Shown here piece after piece: positions 1 to 9,191 of a stretch of DNA of 64,000 nt (the stretch's first letter is position 1; each line of letters starts with the position of its first letter). The translations under genes and the position numbers were made by a program. The stretch covers positions 1,240,001 to 1,304,000 of the forward strand of contig JADJXD010000001.1 in NCBI GenBank assembly GCA_016715985.1, written 5' to 3'. The notes under the pieces are model-generated. The model saw only the letters and a list, made by a program, of their open reading frames with translations, was not told the origin of the DNA and made no database searches. Origin of the DNA: Saprospiraceae bacterium (GTDB lineage: Bacteria; Bacteroidota; Bacteroidia; Chitinophagales; Saprospiraceae).

Positions 1-182
1 ATTCTGAAATTGCCGTCCACATCGGTGATAGTCCCTATTCCGGATGCTTCTTTGGCAATAATGTTAGCACCGATGAGTGCTTGTCCGGATGCGTCAGTGA
101 CGGTTCCGGAAACTGTTCTTTGGCCGAATGTGGTACTAACAGTACCCAAAAGGACGAACAATAAGAATAAAAATTGTTTCAT
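1..182 (-). CDS. TonB-dependent receptor, SusC/RagA-like, N-terminal fragment
   Basis: Only the first 60 codons lie in the window; the gene runs off the left edge. Translating the minus strand from the ATG at 182 gives a signal peptide (MKQFLFLLFVLLGTVSTTFG) and then QRTVSGTVTDASGQALIGAN, the start of a carboxypeptidase-regulatory-like domain. That order is typical of the N-terminus of SusC/RagA outer-membrane receptors and some other Bacteroidota surface proteins. The plug and barrel are outside the window, so the receptor assignment is inferred from the N-terminus alone. A candidate -7 box lies at 246-253. Confidence 0.7.
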   Translation of the reverse strand, partial: MKQFLFLLFVLLGTVSTTFGQRTVSGTVTDASGQALIGANIIAKEASGIGTITDVDGNFR

Positions 183-245
183 ACTCAAAATTGTTTGGTT
201 AGTAAATTAATTGTTTGAAATTAAAATTTTTGAAAAAATGATTTG

Positions 246-253
246 CAAACTTA
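246..253 (-). promoter_or_regulatory. Candidate -7 promoter box for the receptor gene
   Basis: The minus strand reads TAAGTTTG, a full match to the Bacteroidota -7 consensus TAnnTTTG, 64 nt upstream of the ATG at 182. No well-spaced -33 TTG was seen. The 381-bp gap 183-563 otherwise holds AT-rich DNA with no gene, and a second -7-like box at 503-510 facing the other way. Confidence 0.4.
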
Positions 254-502
254 CAAATCATGAATGACAAAACATAACAATCTATTAACCTAAAATTAAC
301 ATAATTCGCTGCCTGCAACTTTTAATTTATATAAAATATTAACATATAAGAATTATATTCCATTGATATTGTTATACTTAAAGTTAATTTTTTATTGAAA
401 ATAATTTTCAAAAATTTTCATTTTTGTGCTACATTTCTTTTGATTTTTTTGTTAATTTTAACAAAACTGCGGCCCGATTATCATCATTCTTAGAAATAAT
501 GT

Positions 503-510
503 TAAATTTG
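503..510 (+). promoter_or_regulatory. Candidate -7 promoter box for the 564-1940 genes
   Basis: TAAATTTG matches TAnnTTTG and lies 54 nt before the ATG at 564. No clear -33 TTG at 17-23 nt was found, so this is a weak call. Confidence 0.35.
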
Positions 511-563
511 TGTTGAGTAGAATTTTTAAAAGAAAGACGAATTATTAATCAAAACCCATACCC

Positions 564-1007
564 ATGAACTTTAAATCAACCTTTCATTGTTTTTTGCTAT
601 TTTTAACCTGTTTGGCATTCACCAATTCCGCAAAAGCACAGGTATATTTTGGTGGTGGTCTCACATTTAATACAGAACAAGGTATGAAAGCCGTAGGTAT
701 TCAGGCAAAAACCGATTTTGCCATGAATGATAAATTTACTTTCAATGGCTCATTTGCTTACTACCTGAGAAAAGAAACTTATTTTGCCATCGACGGAGAC
801 CTTCATTATAAATTTATCAATATCAGTGATAAGTTTATGATTAACCCGTTTGCCGGAATCAATCTGACCCGAACGACATATACAAACACATCACTAAATT
901 TGGGTGTTTCATTCCGGTTCCCAACTGAAAAAATGACATATTATTTCGAACCCAAATATATCATTGACAATACCCAGTTTGTCTTTGCATTTGGTGTATT
1001 GATTTAG
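564..1007 (+). CDS. Small secreted outer-membrane beta-barrel-like protein
   Basis: 147 residues. A signal peptide covers about residues 1-25 (hydrophobic FLLFLTCLAF, then NSAKAQ with cleavage after AQ). The mature part alternates hydrophobic and polar residues with Gly/Tyr/Phe-rich strands (VYFGGGLTF, FNGSFAYYLRK, FMINPFAGINL, YYFEPKYI) and ends in FVFAFGVLI. This is the look of a short, roughly eight-strand outer-membrane barrel, but no specific family was recognised. The end is 24 bp before the glycerophosphodiesterase start, so the two may be co-transcribed. Confidence 0.6.
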   Translation: MNFKSTFHCFLLFLTCLAFTNSAKAQVYFGGGLTFNTEQGMKAVGIQAKTDFAMNDKFTFNGSFAYYLRKETYFAIDGDLHYKFINISDKFMINPFAGINLTRTTYTNTSLNLGVSFRFPTEKMTYYFEPKYIIDNTQFVFAFGVLI

Positions 1008-1031
1008 TCACTTTTCAATTAATTCTCATCT

Positions 1032-1940
1032 ATGATCCTGAAATCTATTTATACCTGTGTCATATTATTGACTTTTATATCTTGTAATATGGATAAAAAT
1101 ATGAATTCCACTCCTGAGATACAAGGGCACAGAGGTTGTAGAGGCCTGATGCCGGAAAATACCATTGAAGGATTTATTCAAGCACTGGAACTTGGAGTGC
1201 ACACCTTAGAGATGGATGTGGTCATATCGGGAGATAGTCAGGCTATTGTATCACATGAACCCTACTTCAATCATGAGATTTCCATCACTCCGGATGGAAT
1301 CGATATTAATGCTGAAAAAGAACTGGAATACAACATCTTTAAGATGAATACGGATCAGATCCAGCTTTTTGATGTTGGCTCAAAACCACATCCAAGATTT
1401 CCCAACCAAAAGAAAATAAAAACTTATAAACCTACTTTAATTCAGGTTTTCGATGCAGTCGAAAAATATCTCAATGAAAATAATTTGCCTCCGGTCGATT
1501 ATAATATAGAGATAAAAAGAGTGGCCGGTTATGACAACATTTACCACCCCGATGCGGAAACTTTTGCAAAATTGGTACTTGAAACGATAAAACAAAATAA
1601 TTTAACTGACAGAAGCATCATTCAATCTTTTGACATCGAATCACTTCAACAGGTAAAATCTCAAAATCCGACTATCAGAATTGCACTCCTGAATGAAAAA
1701 ACGGTACCTTATGAAAGAATAATTGCTGACCTGGGATTCAAACCGGATATATACAGTCCTAATTTTAAACTGGTATCTGAACAGTTATCAGACTACTGCA
1801 GAAAAGAAAATATCAGACTCATCCCCTGGACAGTCAATGAAATAAAAGATATACAGGATATGTTGGACAGAAAAGTAGATGGCATCATTTCTGACTATCC
1901 CGACAGAGTGATACAATTGGTAAAGGAACAATCCAAATAA
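1032..1940 (+). CDS. Glycerophosphodiester phosphodiesterase family lipoprotein
   Basis: 302 residues. The family hydrolyses deacylated phospholipid diesters to sn-glycerol-3-phosphate and an alcohol. The diagnostic GDPD motifs are present: HRG (H33, R34), PENT (41-44), ExD (E60, D62) and H75 in VSHEP. The C-terminal part has the expected SFD, PWTVN and DGIISDYPD barrel motifs. The N-terminus (hydrophobic stretch ending LTFISC, Cys18) suggests a lipoprotein signal, placing the enzyme in the periplasm or at the outer membrane. The stop is followed after 1 bp by the next ATG, so it is probably co-translated with the YheT-like hydrolase. Confidence 0.88.
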   Translation: MILKSIYTCVILLTFISCNMDKNMNSTPEIQGHRGCRGLMPENTIEGFIQALELGVHTLEMDVVISGDSQAIVSHEPYFNHEISITPDGIDINAEKELEYNIFKMNTDQIQLFDVGSKPHPRFPNQKKIKTYKPTLIQVFDAVEKYLNENNLPPVDYNIEIKRVAGYDNIYHPDAETFAKLVLETIKQNNLTDRSIIQSFDIESLQQVKSQNPTIRIALLNEKTVPYERIIADLGFKPDIYSPNFKLVSEQLSDYCRKENIRLIPWTVNEIKDIQDMLDRKVDGIISDYPDRVIQLVKEQSK

Positions 1941-1941
1941 A

Positions 1942-2919
1942 ATGCCTGTTTTAAAAGCCAATGACTACAAACCGCCGTTCTGGTTGAAAAGCGGACACCT
2001 GAATACTGTATATCCATATCTTTTCAGAAAGAGACCAACAATTCCATTTGAAAGAATCAGGATCAATACGATAGATGGAGACTTTTTTGATATTGACACT
2101 ATCGAACTTGGAAATCCAAGAGTTGCTATACTTTGTCATGGACTGGAAGGCTCATCCGATTCACAATATATAAAAGGCACTTCTTATGCATTAAGCCAAA
2201 ATAACTGGGATGTAATAGCAATAAATTTCCGGTCGTGCAGCGGTGAAATGAACCTCGGCCAGAAACTATATCACAGTGGTTTTACCGAAGATCTGCATCT
2301 TGTAATTCAAAAATATAAGAGCATTTACAAAGAAATAGCATTGGTGGGTTTTAGTCTTGGCGGAAATGTGGTGATGAAATATACCGGTGATCAGAAATAT
2401 ACTATTCCGGAAAACGTCATTGCAACAACAGGCATATCGGTACCCTGTGACCTGAAAGGGGGCAGCTATCGGATAGCCGAAAAACAAAACTTTCTGTACC
2501 AGAAAAATTTTCTGCAGAGTCTGTTTATCAAAATGAAAAAAAAAGCAACTCATTTTTCTGATGTTATAGAAATTGATAAAATAAAAATTACAAAAACGCT
2601 GATGGATTTTGACCATCATTTTAATGCGCCGCTTCACGGATTTAAAGATGGATTTGATTATTATGATCAATGCAACAGCAAACAATTTCTTAAATACATC
2701 CGTATTCCATCCCTAATTATCAATGCATTGGATGATACGTTTTTGCCGAAATCATCCTTTCCGTATGACGAAGCTGAAAAAAATCCGGATCTTTTCTTGA
2801 TGACACCGAAACATGGCGGGCATGTAGGTTTTACGACAAAAGGGAGTAAATATTACTGGAATGAAGATAAAATTCTGCAATTTTTAAATCAGTTTTCGAA
2901 ATACAATTCGGATATTTAA
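1942..2919 (+). CDS. Alpha/beta hydrolase, YheT/ABHD-1/3 family
   Basis: 325 residues, cytoplasmic, no signal peptide. The N-terminal PPFWLKSGHLNTVYPYLF segment is characteristic of the YheT-like group. The oxyanion region is CHGLEGSSDS (65-74), the nucleophile elbow is GFSLGG (Ser138), the acid is in NALDD (Asp264 or 265) and the likely base is His294 in GGHVGF. The substrate is not known for most members; lipid or ester hydrolysis is usually assumed. It starts 1 bp after the glycerophosphodiesterase stop, which fits an operon handling lipid breakdown products (inference). Confidence 0.85.
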   Translation: MPVLKANDYKPPFWLKSGHLNTVYPYLFRKRPTIPFERIRINTIDGDFFDIDTIELGNPRVAILCHGLEGSSDSQYIKGTSYALSQNNWDVIAINFRSCSGEMNLGQKLYHSGFTEDLHLVIQKYKSIYKEIALVGFSLGGNVVMKYTGDQKYTIPENVIATTGISVPCDLKGGSYRIAEKQNFLYQKNFLQSLFIKMKKKATHFSDVIEIDKIKITKTLMDFDHHFNAPLHGFKDGFDYYDQCNSKQFLKYIRIPSLIINALDDTFLPKSSFPYDEAEKNPDLFLMTPKHGGHVGFTTKGSKYYWNEDKILQFLNQFSKYNSDI

Positions 2920-3076
2920 ATATCTTTACTTTTGGTAAAAGACAATTTAACATCACATTGGGGACGTTAAATGGTCGTAATTTATTATATTGACATGAAT
3001 TCGAGATAATTTTGTCATGATTTTTGCATTTTTTGGCAAAAATCACGCCAAAATTAGGTGCTATTTCCATTTTTAA

Positions 3077-3244
3077 CCCCGGGTTAAAACCCGGGGCTAC
3101 AAATATTATACCCCTCTGGGGTATTTTTATGTGGAACTTCTAGGCAATCCATTCGTACGTAGGGAGCGCCAGAAACAATTATTTTTATCCTTTTCAGCGA
3201 CGGCTTTCAACCGTCGCTATTCATATGTTGCCCCTTCAGGGCAA
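3077..3244. repeat. Cluster of short GC-rich palindromes
   Basis: The 367-bp gap 2920-3286 holds several small inverted repeats: CCCCGGGTT/AACCCGGGG (3077-3085 with 3088-3096), a TACCCC...GGGGTA palindrome near 3110, AGCGACGG/CCGTCGCT (3196-3203 with 3211-3218) and TTGCCC/GGGCAA (3228-3233 with 3239-3244). They resemble REP-like intergenic elements. Any one could act as a terminator for the 1942-2919 gene, but none has a long T tract. No gene was seen in the gap. Confidence 0.6.
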
Positions 3245-3286
3245 TAAGCTGAATAAGATACAAATTATCAATTTTTATTAAACTGT

Positions 3287-5767
3287 ATGATCCGATTTTT
3301 TAAACTTAATATTACCACTTGTTTTCTTCTATTCATCAGCGCAACCTTATCAGGACAGATAAAAGGTACGGTGACGGATGAAAAAGGAAATCCATTAGCA
3401 TTTGCCACTATCTATGTCGAAGGTACTACAAAAGGTACTGTCAGTAATCAGTTGGGTAAGTATGAATTGCAACCCGACCGGACCGGAAATCTGAATATAA
3501 TATTTCAATTTGTCGGGTACCAAAAAGTCATCAGACAGATAAATTACACAGGCCAATTGATGGTATCTGATGCGGTGCTACCGGAAGATGTCAACCTGCA
3601 GGATGAATTGGTCATCAGTGCAGACAGAGAGGATCCCGCCTATAATATCATCCGTAAAGCTATCCAAAAACGTAATTACTATAAAAATCTGGTCAAAAGC
3701 TATGAAACAGATCTCTATGTCAAAGGAATTATTAAAATTACAGAAGCACCTGAACAGATAATGGGTTCCAAAATCGGAAATATGGATGGCATCTTAGACA
3801 CCACCGGGCAGGGCATCCTTTACCTTTCTGAATCTCAGTCCAAATTTTACTTCAAGGCACCCGATAAAACCAAAGAAATAATGGTGGCATCCATTACCGC
3901 CGGAAATGAAAGTTTATTTACTGCTAATCAATTTTCTTTAGCTTCTTTTGACTTTTATGACAATTATCTGAGATTTGGCCGCAGTATTGTATCTCCTATT
4001 GCTGATAATGCACTGGATTTTTACAGATACAAATTAGAGAAAAGCTCATTTGACGAAAACGGACTATTGGTCAATAAAATAAAAATCATACCACGTTCGG
4101 AGTTTCAACCATCCGTTTCAGGGTATATTTATATCACAGAAGATCTCTGGAATATTCACAGTCTCGACATACAACTCTCCGGCCGATCTCTCAAAAGTAC
4201 TTTTTTGGATACCATCCGTATAAAGCAGATATTCCTGCCCGTCAGCAAACCTGATACCTGGAGATTGTTTTCTCAGATTATAGACTTTGATGCGGGTATT
4301 CTGAGTTTTAAAGCCGGGGGAAATTTCAGTTACATCTTTTCAGATTATAAGATCAATGGCAATCTCGATCATATCTTTAACAATAATGAAAGATTCCGGG
4401 TAGAAAAAGATGCGTTAAAAAATGATACGTCATACTGGGCAAAGTTCAGACCCATCCCTCTCACAGATGAAGAAGAAAGGGATTATGTCAAAAAAGATTC
4501 TTTAAAAGTATTGTGGAACTCCAAATCATATCTCGACTCCATGGATAAAGCCGACAACAAACTAAAGTGGTCGGATTTTATGTTCGGTTACACCTGGAAT
4601 AATTCTTACAAAAATATCCGATATTATTATAAAAGTCCGATGTCGAGTATTCAATTTAATGCAGTTGAGGGATTTAAACTCAATCTGGATGTGGGATTTC
4701 AATGGTCAGATAGTCTTATGCGAAGGGTGACCGTAAATCCTATATTGGAGTATGGTTTTTCAGACAACCAACTAAAACCCAGACTGGAAATTAATTACAG
4801 ATTTAACAATGAAATGCTCGGCAATGTGTCGCTAACCGGAGGGCGACAATATTTACAATATGACAATAATAATCAGGTGAATAACCGAAATAACTCCTGG
4901 GTATCCTTATTTTACAAAAAAAATCTGATCAGATTGTACCGGCAGGATTTTGTTGAGTTTCAATACCGACGGGAATTGGTCAACAGTCTTTATACAGAAT
5001 TTACATTGGCATATAAGTCCAGGAGTCCGTTAGATATATCCACTCAATACAGTTACTTCAGAAAAGACAGAAATTATGCAGAAAATATCCCCCGGGAAGA
5101 TCTACTTCCTGAAAGTACAGCACCAAACAGATATCTAACACCGACTATCAAATGGCGATGGCGACCCGGTCAGACATACAGCTCCTATCCCAATGTCAGA
5201 ACAAGGAGAGGCTCCGACTGGCCGGAAATCAATGCAGAATATGAAAAAGGAATCAGTATGAATGCCGGAGATAATAATTTTGACAAATTAAAAGTCATTT
5301 TGAAGGATAATTATGTCAATGCAAAATTGCTGGGTTACTTCAGATATAATGCTGAATTTGGTACCGCATTTGGAACAGCACCTAGCTATTTTGCGGATTA
5401 TTTTCATCCGTTGGGGAATGAGCTGATTACGCCGATAGATCCATCTTTTTACGGATTCAACCTGTTGCCTTATTATGAATACAGTACCAACAGATATTAT
5501 GCAGCAGCGCATTTCAGACATCATTTTAACGGATATATCATAGACAAAATACCCTTATTGAGAAAGACGAGTTTAAAATCTGTGGCGGGTATATCTGCAC
5601 TTTACCAACCTGAAAAAGGCAGTTATATCGAAACGATCATCGGCTTGGAAAATTTCCGGATCGGGCCATTTCCGTTAGTCAGTATAGATTATACCTGGTC
5701 GTGGGATAAAAATGGGTTGCTAGATCACGGTATTCAGATCAAGCTAAGTGCATTGTTTGATAATTGA
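3287..5767 (+). CDS. DUF5686 / carboxypeptidase-regulatory-like outer-membrane protein
   Basis: 826 residues. Signal peptide about 1-23 (cleavage near SATLSGQ), then a carboxypeptidase-regulatory-like beta-sandwich (about 24-105: GTVTDEKGNPLAFATIYVEG...GTVSNQLGKYEL). The long remainder begins AYNIIRKAIQKRNYYKNLVKSYETDLYVKG in register with DUF5686, a Bacteroidota family predicted to form an outer-membrane barrel; Tyr/Asn/Arg-rich strands fill the C-terminal half. Function is unknown. Its last 66 bp, from about 5702, are copied three more times downstream at the junctions of the tandem modules, so this gene flanks the site where the array arose. Confidence 0.8.
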   Translation: MIRFFKLNITTCFLLFISATLSGQIKGTVTDEKGNPLAFATIYVEGTTKGTVSNQLGKYELQPDRTGNLNIIFQFVGYQKVIRQINYTGQLMVSDAVLPEDVNLQDELVISADREDPAYNIIRKAIQKRNYYKNLVKSYETDLYVKGIIKITEAPEQIMGSKIGNMDGILDTTGQGILYLSESQSKFYFKAPDKTKEIMVASITAGNESLFTANQFSLASFDFYDNYLRFGRSIVSPIADNALDFYRYKLEKSSFDENGLLVNKIKIIPRSEFQPSVSGYIYITEDLWNIHSLDIQLSGRSLKSTFLDTIRIKQIFLPVSKPDTWRLFSQIIDFDAGILSFKAGGNFSYIFSDYKINGNLDHIFNNNERFRVEKDALKNDTSYWAKFRPIPLTDEEERDYVKKDSLKVLWNSKSYLDSMDKADNKLKWSDFMFGYTWNNSYKNIRYYYKSPMSSIQFNAVEGFKLNLDVGFQWSDSLMRRVTVNPILEYGFSDNQLKPRLEINYRFNNEMLGNVSLTGGRQYLQYDNNNQVNNRNNSWVSLFYKKNLIRLYRQDFVEFQYRRELVNSLYTEFTLAYKSRSPLDISTQYSYFRKDRNYAENIPREDLLPESTAPNRYLTPTIKWRWRPGQTYSSYPNVRTRRGSDWPEINAEYEKGISMNAGDNNFDKLKVILKDNYVNAKLLGYFRYNAEFGTAFGTAPSYFADYFHPLGNELITPIDPSFYGFNLLPYYEYSTNRYYAAAHFRHHFNGYIIDKIPLLRKTSLKSVAGISALYQPEKGSYIETIIGLENFRIGPFPLVSIDYTWSWDKNGLLDHGIQIKLSALFDN

Positions 5768-5789
5768 GAAGAGAAGTATAAAATTAATT

Positions 5790-5981
5790 TCTAAAAATAC
5801 ACTTCACGGGCAGTTTGCCACCCGTGAAGTGCATGGAATATTAAATAGTAAGCTAAAATCAAAAGAACTATACAGTCCTTCCCTCTACCCCTGCCCGTTT
5901 CGGAGCAGGCTGGCTCATTCCCTTAAGGGACGATCTTCCCGCTTTCAAGTTTTGAAGAAGAAACGATTTTGTAATACAAGT
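5790..5981. repeat. Module junction repeat R1 (hairpin plus GC-rich element)
   Basis: About 190 bp, nearly identical to 8999-9191 and similar to 12188-12358. It contains the hairpin at 5800-5831 and a GC-rich stretch with CCTGCCCG...CGGAGCAGG followed by ATTCCCTTAAGGGACGATC. The GC-rich part also occurs by itself near 27003-27098, so it is a dispersed element captured in the module rather than specific to it. The third copy lacks the CCTGCCCG/GGAGCAGG part. Confidence 0.75.
5800..5831. terminator. 11-bp stem hairpin, junction copy 1
   Basis: CACTTCACGGG (5800-5810) and CCCGTGAAGTG (5821-5831) form a perfect 11-bp stem around a 10-nt loop. It lies between the convergent DUF5686 and module 1 genes, so it probably ends transcription from either side, although a U-tract is lacking. 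Copies occur at 9010-9041 and 12201-12232. Confidence 0.5.
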
Positions 5982-7445
5982 CTATATTTTTACAATCTGA
6001 CCGCTGCTCACTTCTTTGTCTGATTGATAGATTTTGTATATATACTGTCCTGATGACAAACCACTCATATCTATCTGATATGCTCCGTCTCTTGCATCAT
6101 GTCTGACGTACACAATACGTCCGTTCATGTCATACAGCCGGATGTCACATCCATCATGGTATCCGGTCAGGTGAATGGAACAAATATCTGATACAGGATT
6201 GGGATAAACCCGTACTAGCCGAAGTCCTGAATGATCATTATCAGAAGTAGATACCAGATTACCTTCTGCGTTGAACTTGATGAAATAACCCGTTCTCAAA
6301 TTGGTCCCTCCGTCCCATGGGCTCCTGTGTCCAAAAACGACAACACCTCCATCAGGTGTTGCTCTCACTCCTCGCATTAAATACCTGTAAAGACCCAACT
6401 CGCTGAAATCAAGTCGCCAAATACTGTTCAGCTCTTTGTCAAATTTTCCAACTGAAAATCTCTCAGTACCCTGCAAATAATCCTGTGTATTTCCCAGATA
6501 TATCATAGAATCTGCGGTAATGTCAAACGTGGAAGATGGCATTGCATAGGCAAATTCATCATTGATATTTATACCATTATGTTTGACTATATTAAAGTCT
6601 TTATCAATCAAATATAATAAAGAACTACCTATTTTAAATTCTTTATATTTACTTCCCGTACTTGTCCCTGCCAGATAATAATTTGCACCCCAACGCATGA
6701 CTCGTAACATATTTCCAAAAAGGAATTGAGGATAAAAATCAGGGAGAATAGTCTGAAACTTAAATTCCGGTGAAAATCTGAATATTTTGCCCCCAATACA
6801 TAAATAATTTTCATTGCCAATTTCCGGCACCACATACAGACAGGGAGAATGATAAGAAAAATTTATCAATTCAAAATCAATCATTTTTCCGCCTTCATCT
6901 AATTTGGCTGTAACTATTTGAGCATTTGTTCCTGTAGGATAATCTTTATAATTATTGCATGTCAATAGAATTTCATTTTGAGAATTCAGATAATAATCAA
7001 TATGAAAAATATAACTATGATCTGTTACATAATAATAATTTATATCCTGTACCTTTAAAGTTGTATCTAATAATATACTTACAATAAAAGATGAATCCGG
7101 AACTTCAGATCCGTTAGATTTTTTAAACATCGAACCCAACAGCACCAGATTATGCGTTTCTTGTATGTAGACAATTCTATATAATTCAGTAGGAATATCA
7201 TTTATAAAAGGAATTTTTATGGAATCGACTATTTCACCAGAAATTCCATCCACTTTTTGCACCACATTTATACGCTCTATACCGTTTAATCCTGTTGTGT
7301 AGCCAAATTTTGAATCTTGAGGAAAGTAAAAAAATAATTGTAATTTAGTGTACACATTTTCATAGTCCCATTCATACTTTTGGCATTTGATAAAAGCAAT
7401 GGAAACAAAAGAAAATATAAAAATCAATGCTATTTTATTTTTCAT
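5982..7445 (-). CDS. Module 1 second gene: T9SS-sorted secreted protein
   Basis: 487 residues. Signal peptide about 1-22, a roughly 380-residue body, and a T9SS type A sorting domain (about 407-487; YPNP at 414, end GQIVKI). The body has repeated segments with Asp/Gly turns (LIDKDFNIVKHNG, KLDEGGKMIDFE, ATPDGGVVVFGHR), suggestive of a beta-propeller, but no family was recognised. T9SS cargo is exported to the cell surface or medium. It is closely similar along its whole length to 12359-13822, and shares only the C-terminal part strongly with 9192-10631. It lies 75 bp downstream of the module 1 lipoprotein with a strong hairpin between, so co-transcription is likely. Confidence 0.8.
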   Translation of the reverse strand: MKNKIALIFIFSFVSIAFIKCQKYEWDYENVYTKLQLFFYFPQDSKFGYTTGLNGIERINVVQKVDGISGEIVDSIKIPFINDIPTELYRIVYIQETHNLVLLGSMFKKSNGSEVPDSSFIVSILLDTTLKVQDINYYYVTDHSYIFHIDYYLNSQNEILLTCNNYKDYPTGTNAQIVTAKLDEGGKMIDFELINFSYHSPCLYVVPEIGNENYLCIGGKIFRFSPEFKFQTILPDFYPQFLFGNMLRVMRWGANYYLAGTSTGSKYKEFKIGSSLLYLIDKDFNIVKHNGININDEFAYAMPSSTFDITADSMIYLGNTQDYLQGTERFSVGKFDKELNSIWRLDFSELGLYRYLMRGVRATPDGGVVVFGHRSPWDGGTNLRTGYFIKFNAEGNLVSTSDNDHSGLRLVRVYPNPVSDICSIHLTGYHDGCDIRLYDMNGRIVYVRHDARDGAYQIDMSGLSSGQYIYKIYQSDKEVSSGQIVKI

Positions 7446-7466
7446 ATCCTAAATTTGAATTTTATA

Positions 7467-7500
7467 AACTTGTCAGAAATAATACAATTTCTGACAAGTT
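7467..7500 (-). promoter_or_regulatory. Intercistronic hairpin, module 1
   Basis: AACTTGTCAGAAA (7467-7479) and TTTCTGACAAGTT (7488-7500) form a perfect 13-bp stem with an 8-nt loop. It sits 20 nt after the lipoprotein stop and 21 nt before the ATG of the T9SS gene. It could be an attenuator, RNA-processing or mRNA-stabilising element. The same position in the other modules carries a hairpin; only module 3 shares this sequence. Confidence 0.65.
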
Positions 7501-7520
7501 ACATTTTAAAAAATTGATTC

Positions 7521-8639
7521 TTAAGAACAGCTACAATTGCTTTGTGGTAAAGGCTCATGTTCTGCACGGTATATTTTGTTGCCTATGGTTAAAGTATTCC
7601 CTCTCCAAACAAAATTAGAACCATAACTACATAACGTTGCATCCCAATGTTGATTAAGATTTATAAATTTTTTGTTATTATCATCAGCGACTGATTGACA
7701 GAATGCCTCTGTAATACCAAGATAATTATTTAAGGTACTTGGCTGGAGGCAAAACTTATTCAAGCCTGCTGTGGTATACCCACCATTGGAATTAAACCAT
7801 ACACTACATGGTTCTTCATAATATTCGGGACAATCATTTACATCGTATATGTCATCCACACATTTTGCACGCCACCAGTCTATCTTATGAAATCCAACGT
7901 ATTGCTCTGAAATAAATCCAAAATATTGCAAATCCACAACTGTATGCGCAGCATCATATCCACCTATGAGATTGTATGTAGCCATTTTACCCATTTCTTC
8001 GGGAGCTGAAACCGGTGCACTAAAATTGGCACATGTTCCATTAGTAGCCATTAGTGCAGTAGTAAATCTTCGTTTATAGGTCGCTAATTCCTCAGGATCC
8101 GGCTCTTCTTCAGCTAATGTTTCGTTGACATCAGTACTGCCTATGACAGTGGTGATAGCAACATATAATGTTTCACAACTAATAACTTCCGGTACAAGAC
8201 GTGCAAAAGCAAGCTCAGTATCATTCAATTCTGAACATGAAAAACGACAACTCACTTTTTCAAGTAGCTCTTCATACCAGTCTTCAGCGTTTCTGCCGGT
8301 AACTTTACAATCTGTCAAAATAAAAGACAGTGTATCACGCTTTTGTTCAATCTCCCAATAACTGACAAATGGCATAGCATAAAGATAATTGAACGCTTCT
8401 TCGGTAGCTGTAACAAATTCATCCGGTTCGTAAGGTCCGGTTCTCGTTTCCAGTCCGTCTCCTGTGACTGAAGCAATAAAACTCTTGATTTGAGCCGATC
8501 TTTCTTTCTGGTGGTCAATGCTCAAATTTTTTGAATCTGAATCCTTTTCATGAACTCCATCCTTGTTACAGGAGGTAAAGGTGAATAATATTAAAGTTGT
8601 CACAATTAATGACCCAACCTTAATTCTGCAATTCTGCAA
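7521..8639 (-). CDS. Module 1 first gene: predicted lipoprotein, leader out of frame (n=3)
   Basis: 372 residues from an in-frame TTG at 8639. The shared leader ATG at 8665 is out of frame by 26 nt because three copies of the octamer repeat lie between; from that ATG translation stops after 19 codons. The signal sequence ends FTFTSC followed by NKD, a Bacteroidota lipoprotein pattern. The mature protein is unrecognised and Cys-rich. Its first about 260 residues closely match the module 2 and 3 paralogues (ETRTGPYEP, FVSYWEIEQKRDTLSF, CRFSCSELNDTELAF), while the last about 110 vary more. Either the gene is switched off by the repeat or it is translated weakly from TTG inside the repeat. Confidence 0.75.
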   Translation of the reverse strand: MQNCRIKVGSLIVTTLILFTFTSCNKDGVHEKDSDSKNLSIDHQKERSAQIKSFIASVTGDGLETRTGPYEPDEFVTATEEAFNYLYAMPFVSYWEIEQKRDTLSFILTDCKVTGRNAEDWYEELLEKVSCRFSCSELNDTELAFARLVPEVISCETLYVAITTVIGSTDVNETLAEEEPDPEELATYKRRFTTALMATNGTCANFSAPVSAPEEMGKMATYNLIGGYDAAHTVVDLQYFGFISEQYVGFHKIDWWRAKCVDDIYDVNDCPEYYEEPCSVWFNSNGGYTTAGLNKFCLQPSTLNNYLGITEAFCQSVADDNNKKFINLNQHWDATLCSYGSNFVWRGNTLTIGNKIYRAEHEPLPQSNCSCS

Positions 8640-8646
8640 TTCTGCA
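8623..8646 (-). repeat. Octanucleotide tandem repeat, module 1, n=3
   Basis: Three perfect copies of ATTCTGCA on the plus strand (TGCAGAAT when read on the coding strand) begin 18 nt after the leader ATG at 8665. Eight is not a multiple of three, so each gain or loss shifts the frame. With n=3 the ATG frame reads MLKISKLQNCRIAELRLGH then stop. Confidence 0.9.
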
Positions 8647-8916
8647 ATTTACTGATTTTCAACATAATATCAAAATTTAAATGGTTAAAAAAATAAATAA
8701 TTTCCATCACTATCATATCGAAAATCAGTCTTCGCTTTTATCATTTCTCTCAATAGTTTGTTGAGTTTTTTTCCGATATATCCTGCAATATAAGGGAATA
8801 AATAGTAGCTGTCAAGAGGTATTCTTAATTTTTATTAATTCCATTCAAATTTAACATTTGAAATATGATGTGCAAATTTCTGTAATTAGGCATTGGTCAC
8901 CACCTGATCCTGAGAT
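8640..8916 (-). promoter_or_regulatory. Shared leader L1 with promoter
   Basis: This stretch is repeated before the first gene of modules 1-3 and, truncated, of module 4. On the minus strand it has a -33 TTTG (8873-8876), a 19-nt spacer after TTG and a -7 TAAATTTG (8846-8853), a good Bacteroidota promoter. The 5' UTR would be about 175 nt before the ATG at 8665. An upstream ATG frame seen in L2 is broken here by one missing T in the T run near 8830-8834, so that frame is probably not a gene. The gap 8640-9191 holds this leader, the DUF5686-tail copy and junction repeat R2. Confidence 0.65.
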
Positions 8917-8977
8917 AAAAATGGATTACTCGATCACGGTATTCAGATCAAGCTAAGTGCATTGTTTGATAATTGAG
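8917..8977. repeat. Duplicated 3' end of the DUF5686 gene, copy 2
   Basis: About 61 bp match the last part of the DUF5686 gene (5702-5768) including its stop, with a few substitutions. Further copies are at about 12098-12164 and 15276-15338. The shared AATTGAG ends lie 3209, 3187 and 3174 bp apart, giving the period of the array. It is a non-coding gene fragment marking a duplication junction. Confidence 0.85.
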
Positions 8978-8998
8978 AGGAGTAGTGTTAAAAATAAT

Positions 8999-9191
8999 AT
9001 CTAAAAATACACTTCACGGGCAGTTTACCACCCGTGAAGTGCATGGAATATTAAATAGTAAGCTAAAATCAAAAGAACTACACAGTCCTTCCCTCTACCC
9101 CTGCCCGTTTCGGAGCAGGCTGGCTCATTCCCTTAAGGGACGATCCTCTCGCTTTCAAGTTTTGAAGAAGAAACGATTTTGTAATACAAGT
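8999..9191. repeat. Module junction repeat R2
   Basis: Second copy of the hairpin plus GC-rich block. The hairpin stem is CACTTCACGGG (9010-9020) with CCCGTGAAGTG (9031-9041); one loop base differs from R1. It lies just downstream of the module 2 T9SS gene and probably ends its transcript. Confidence 0.75.
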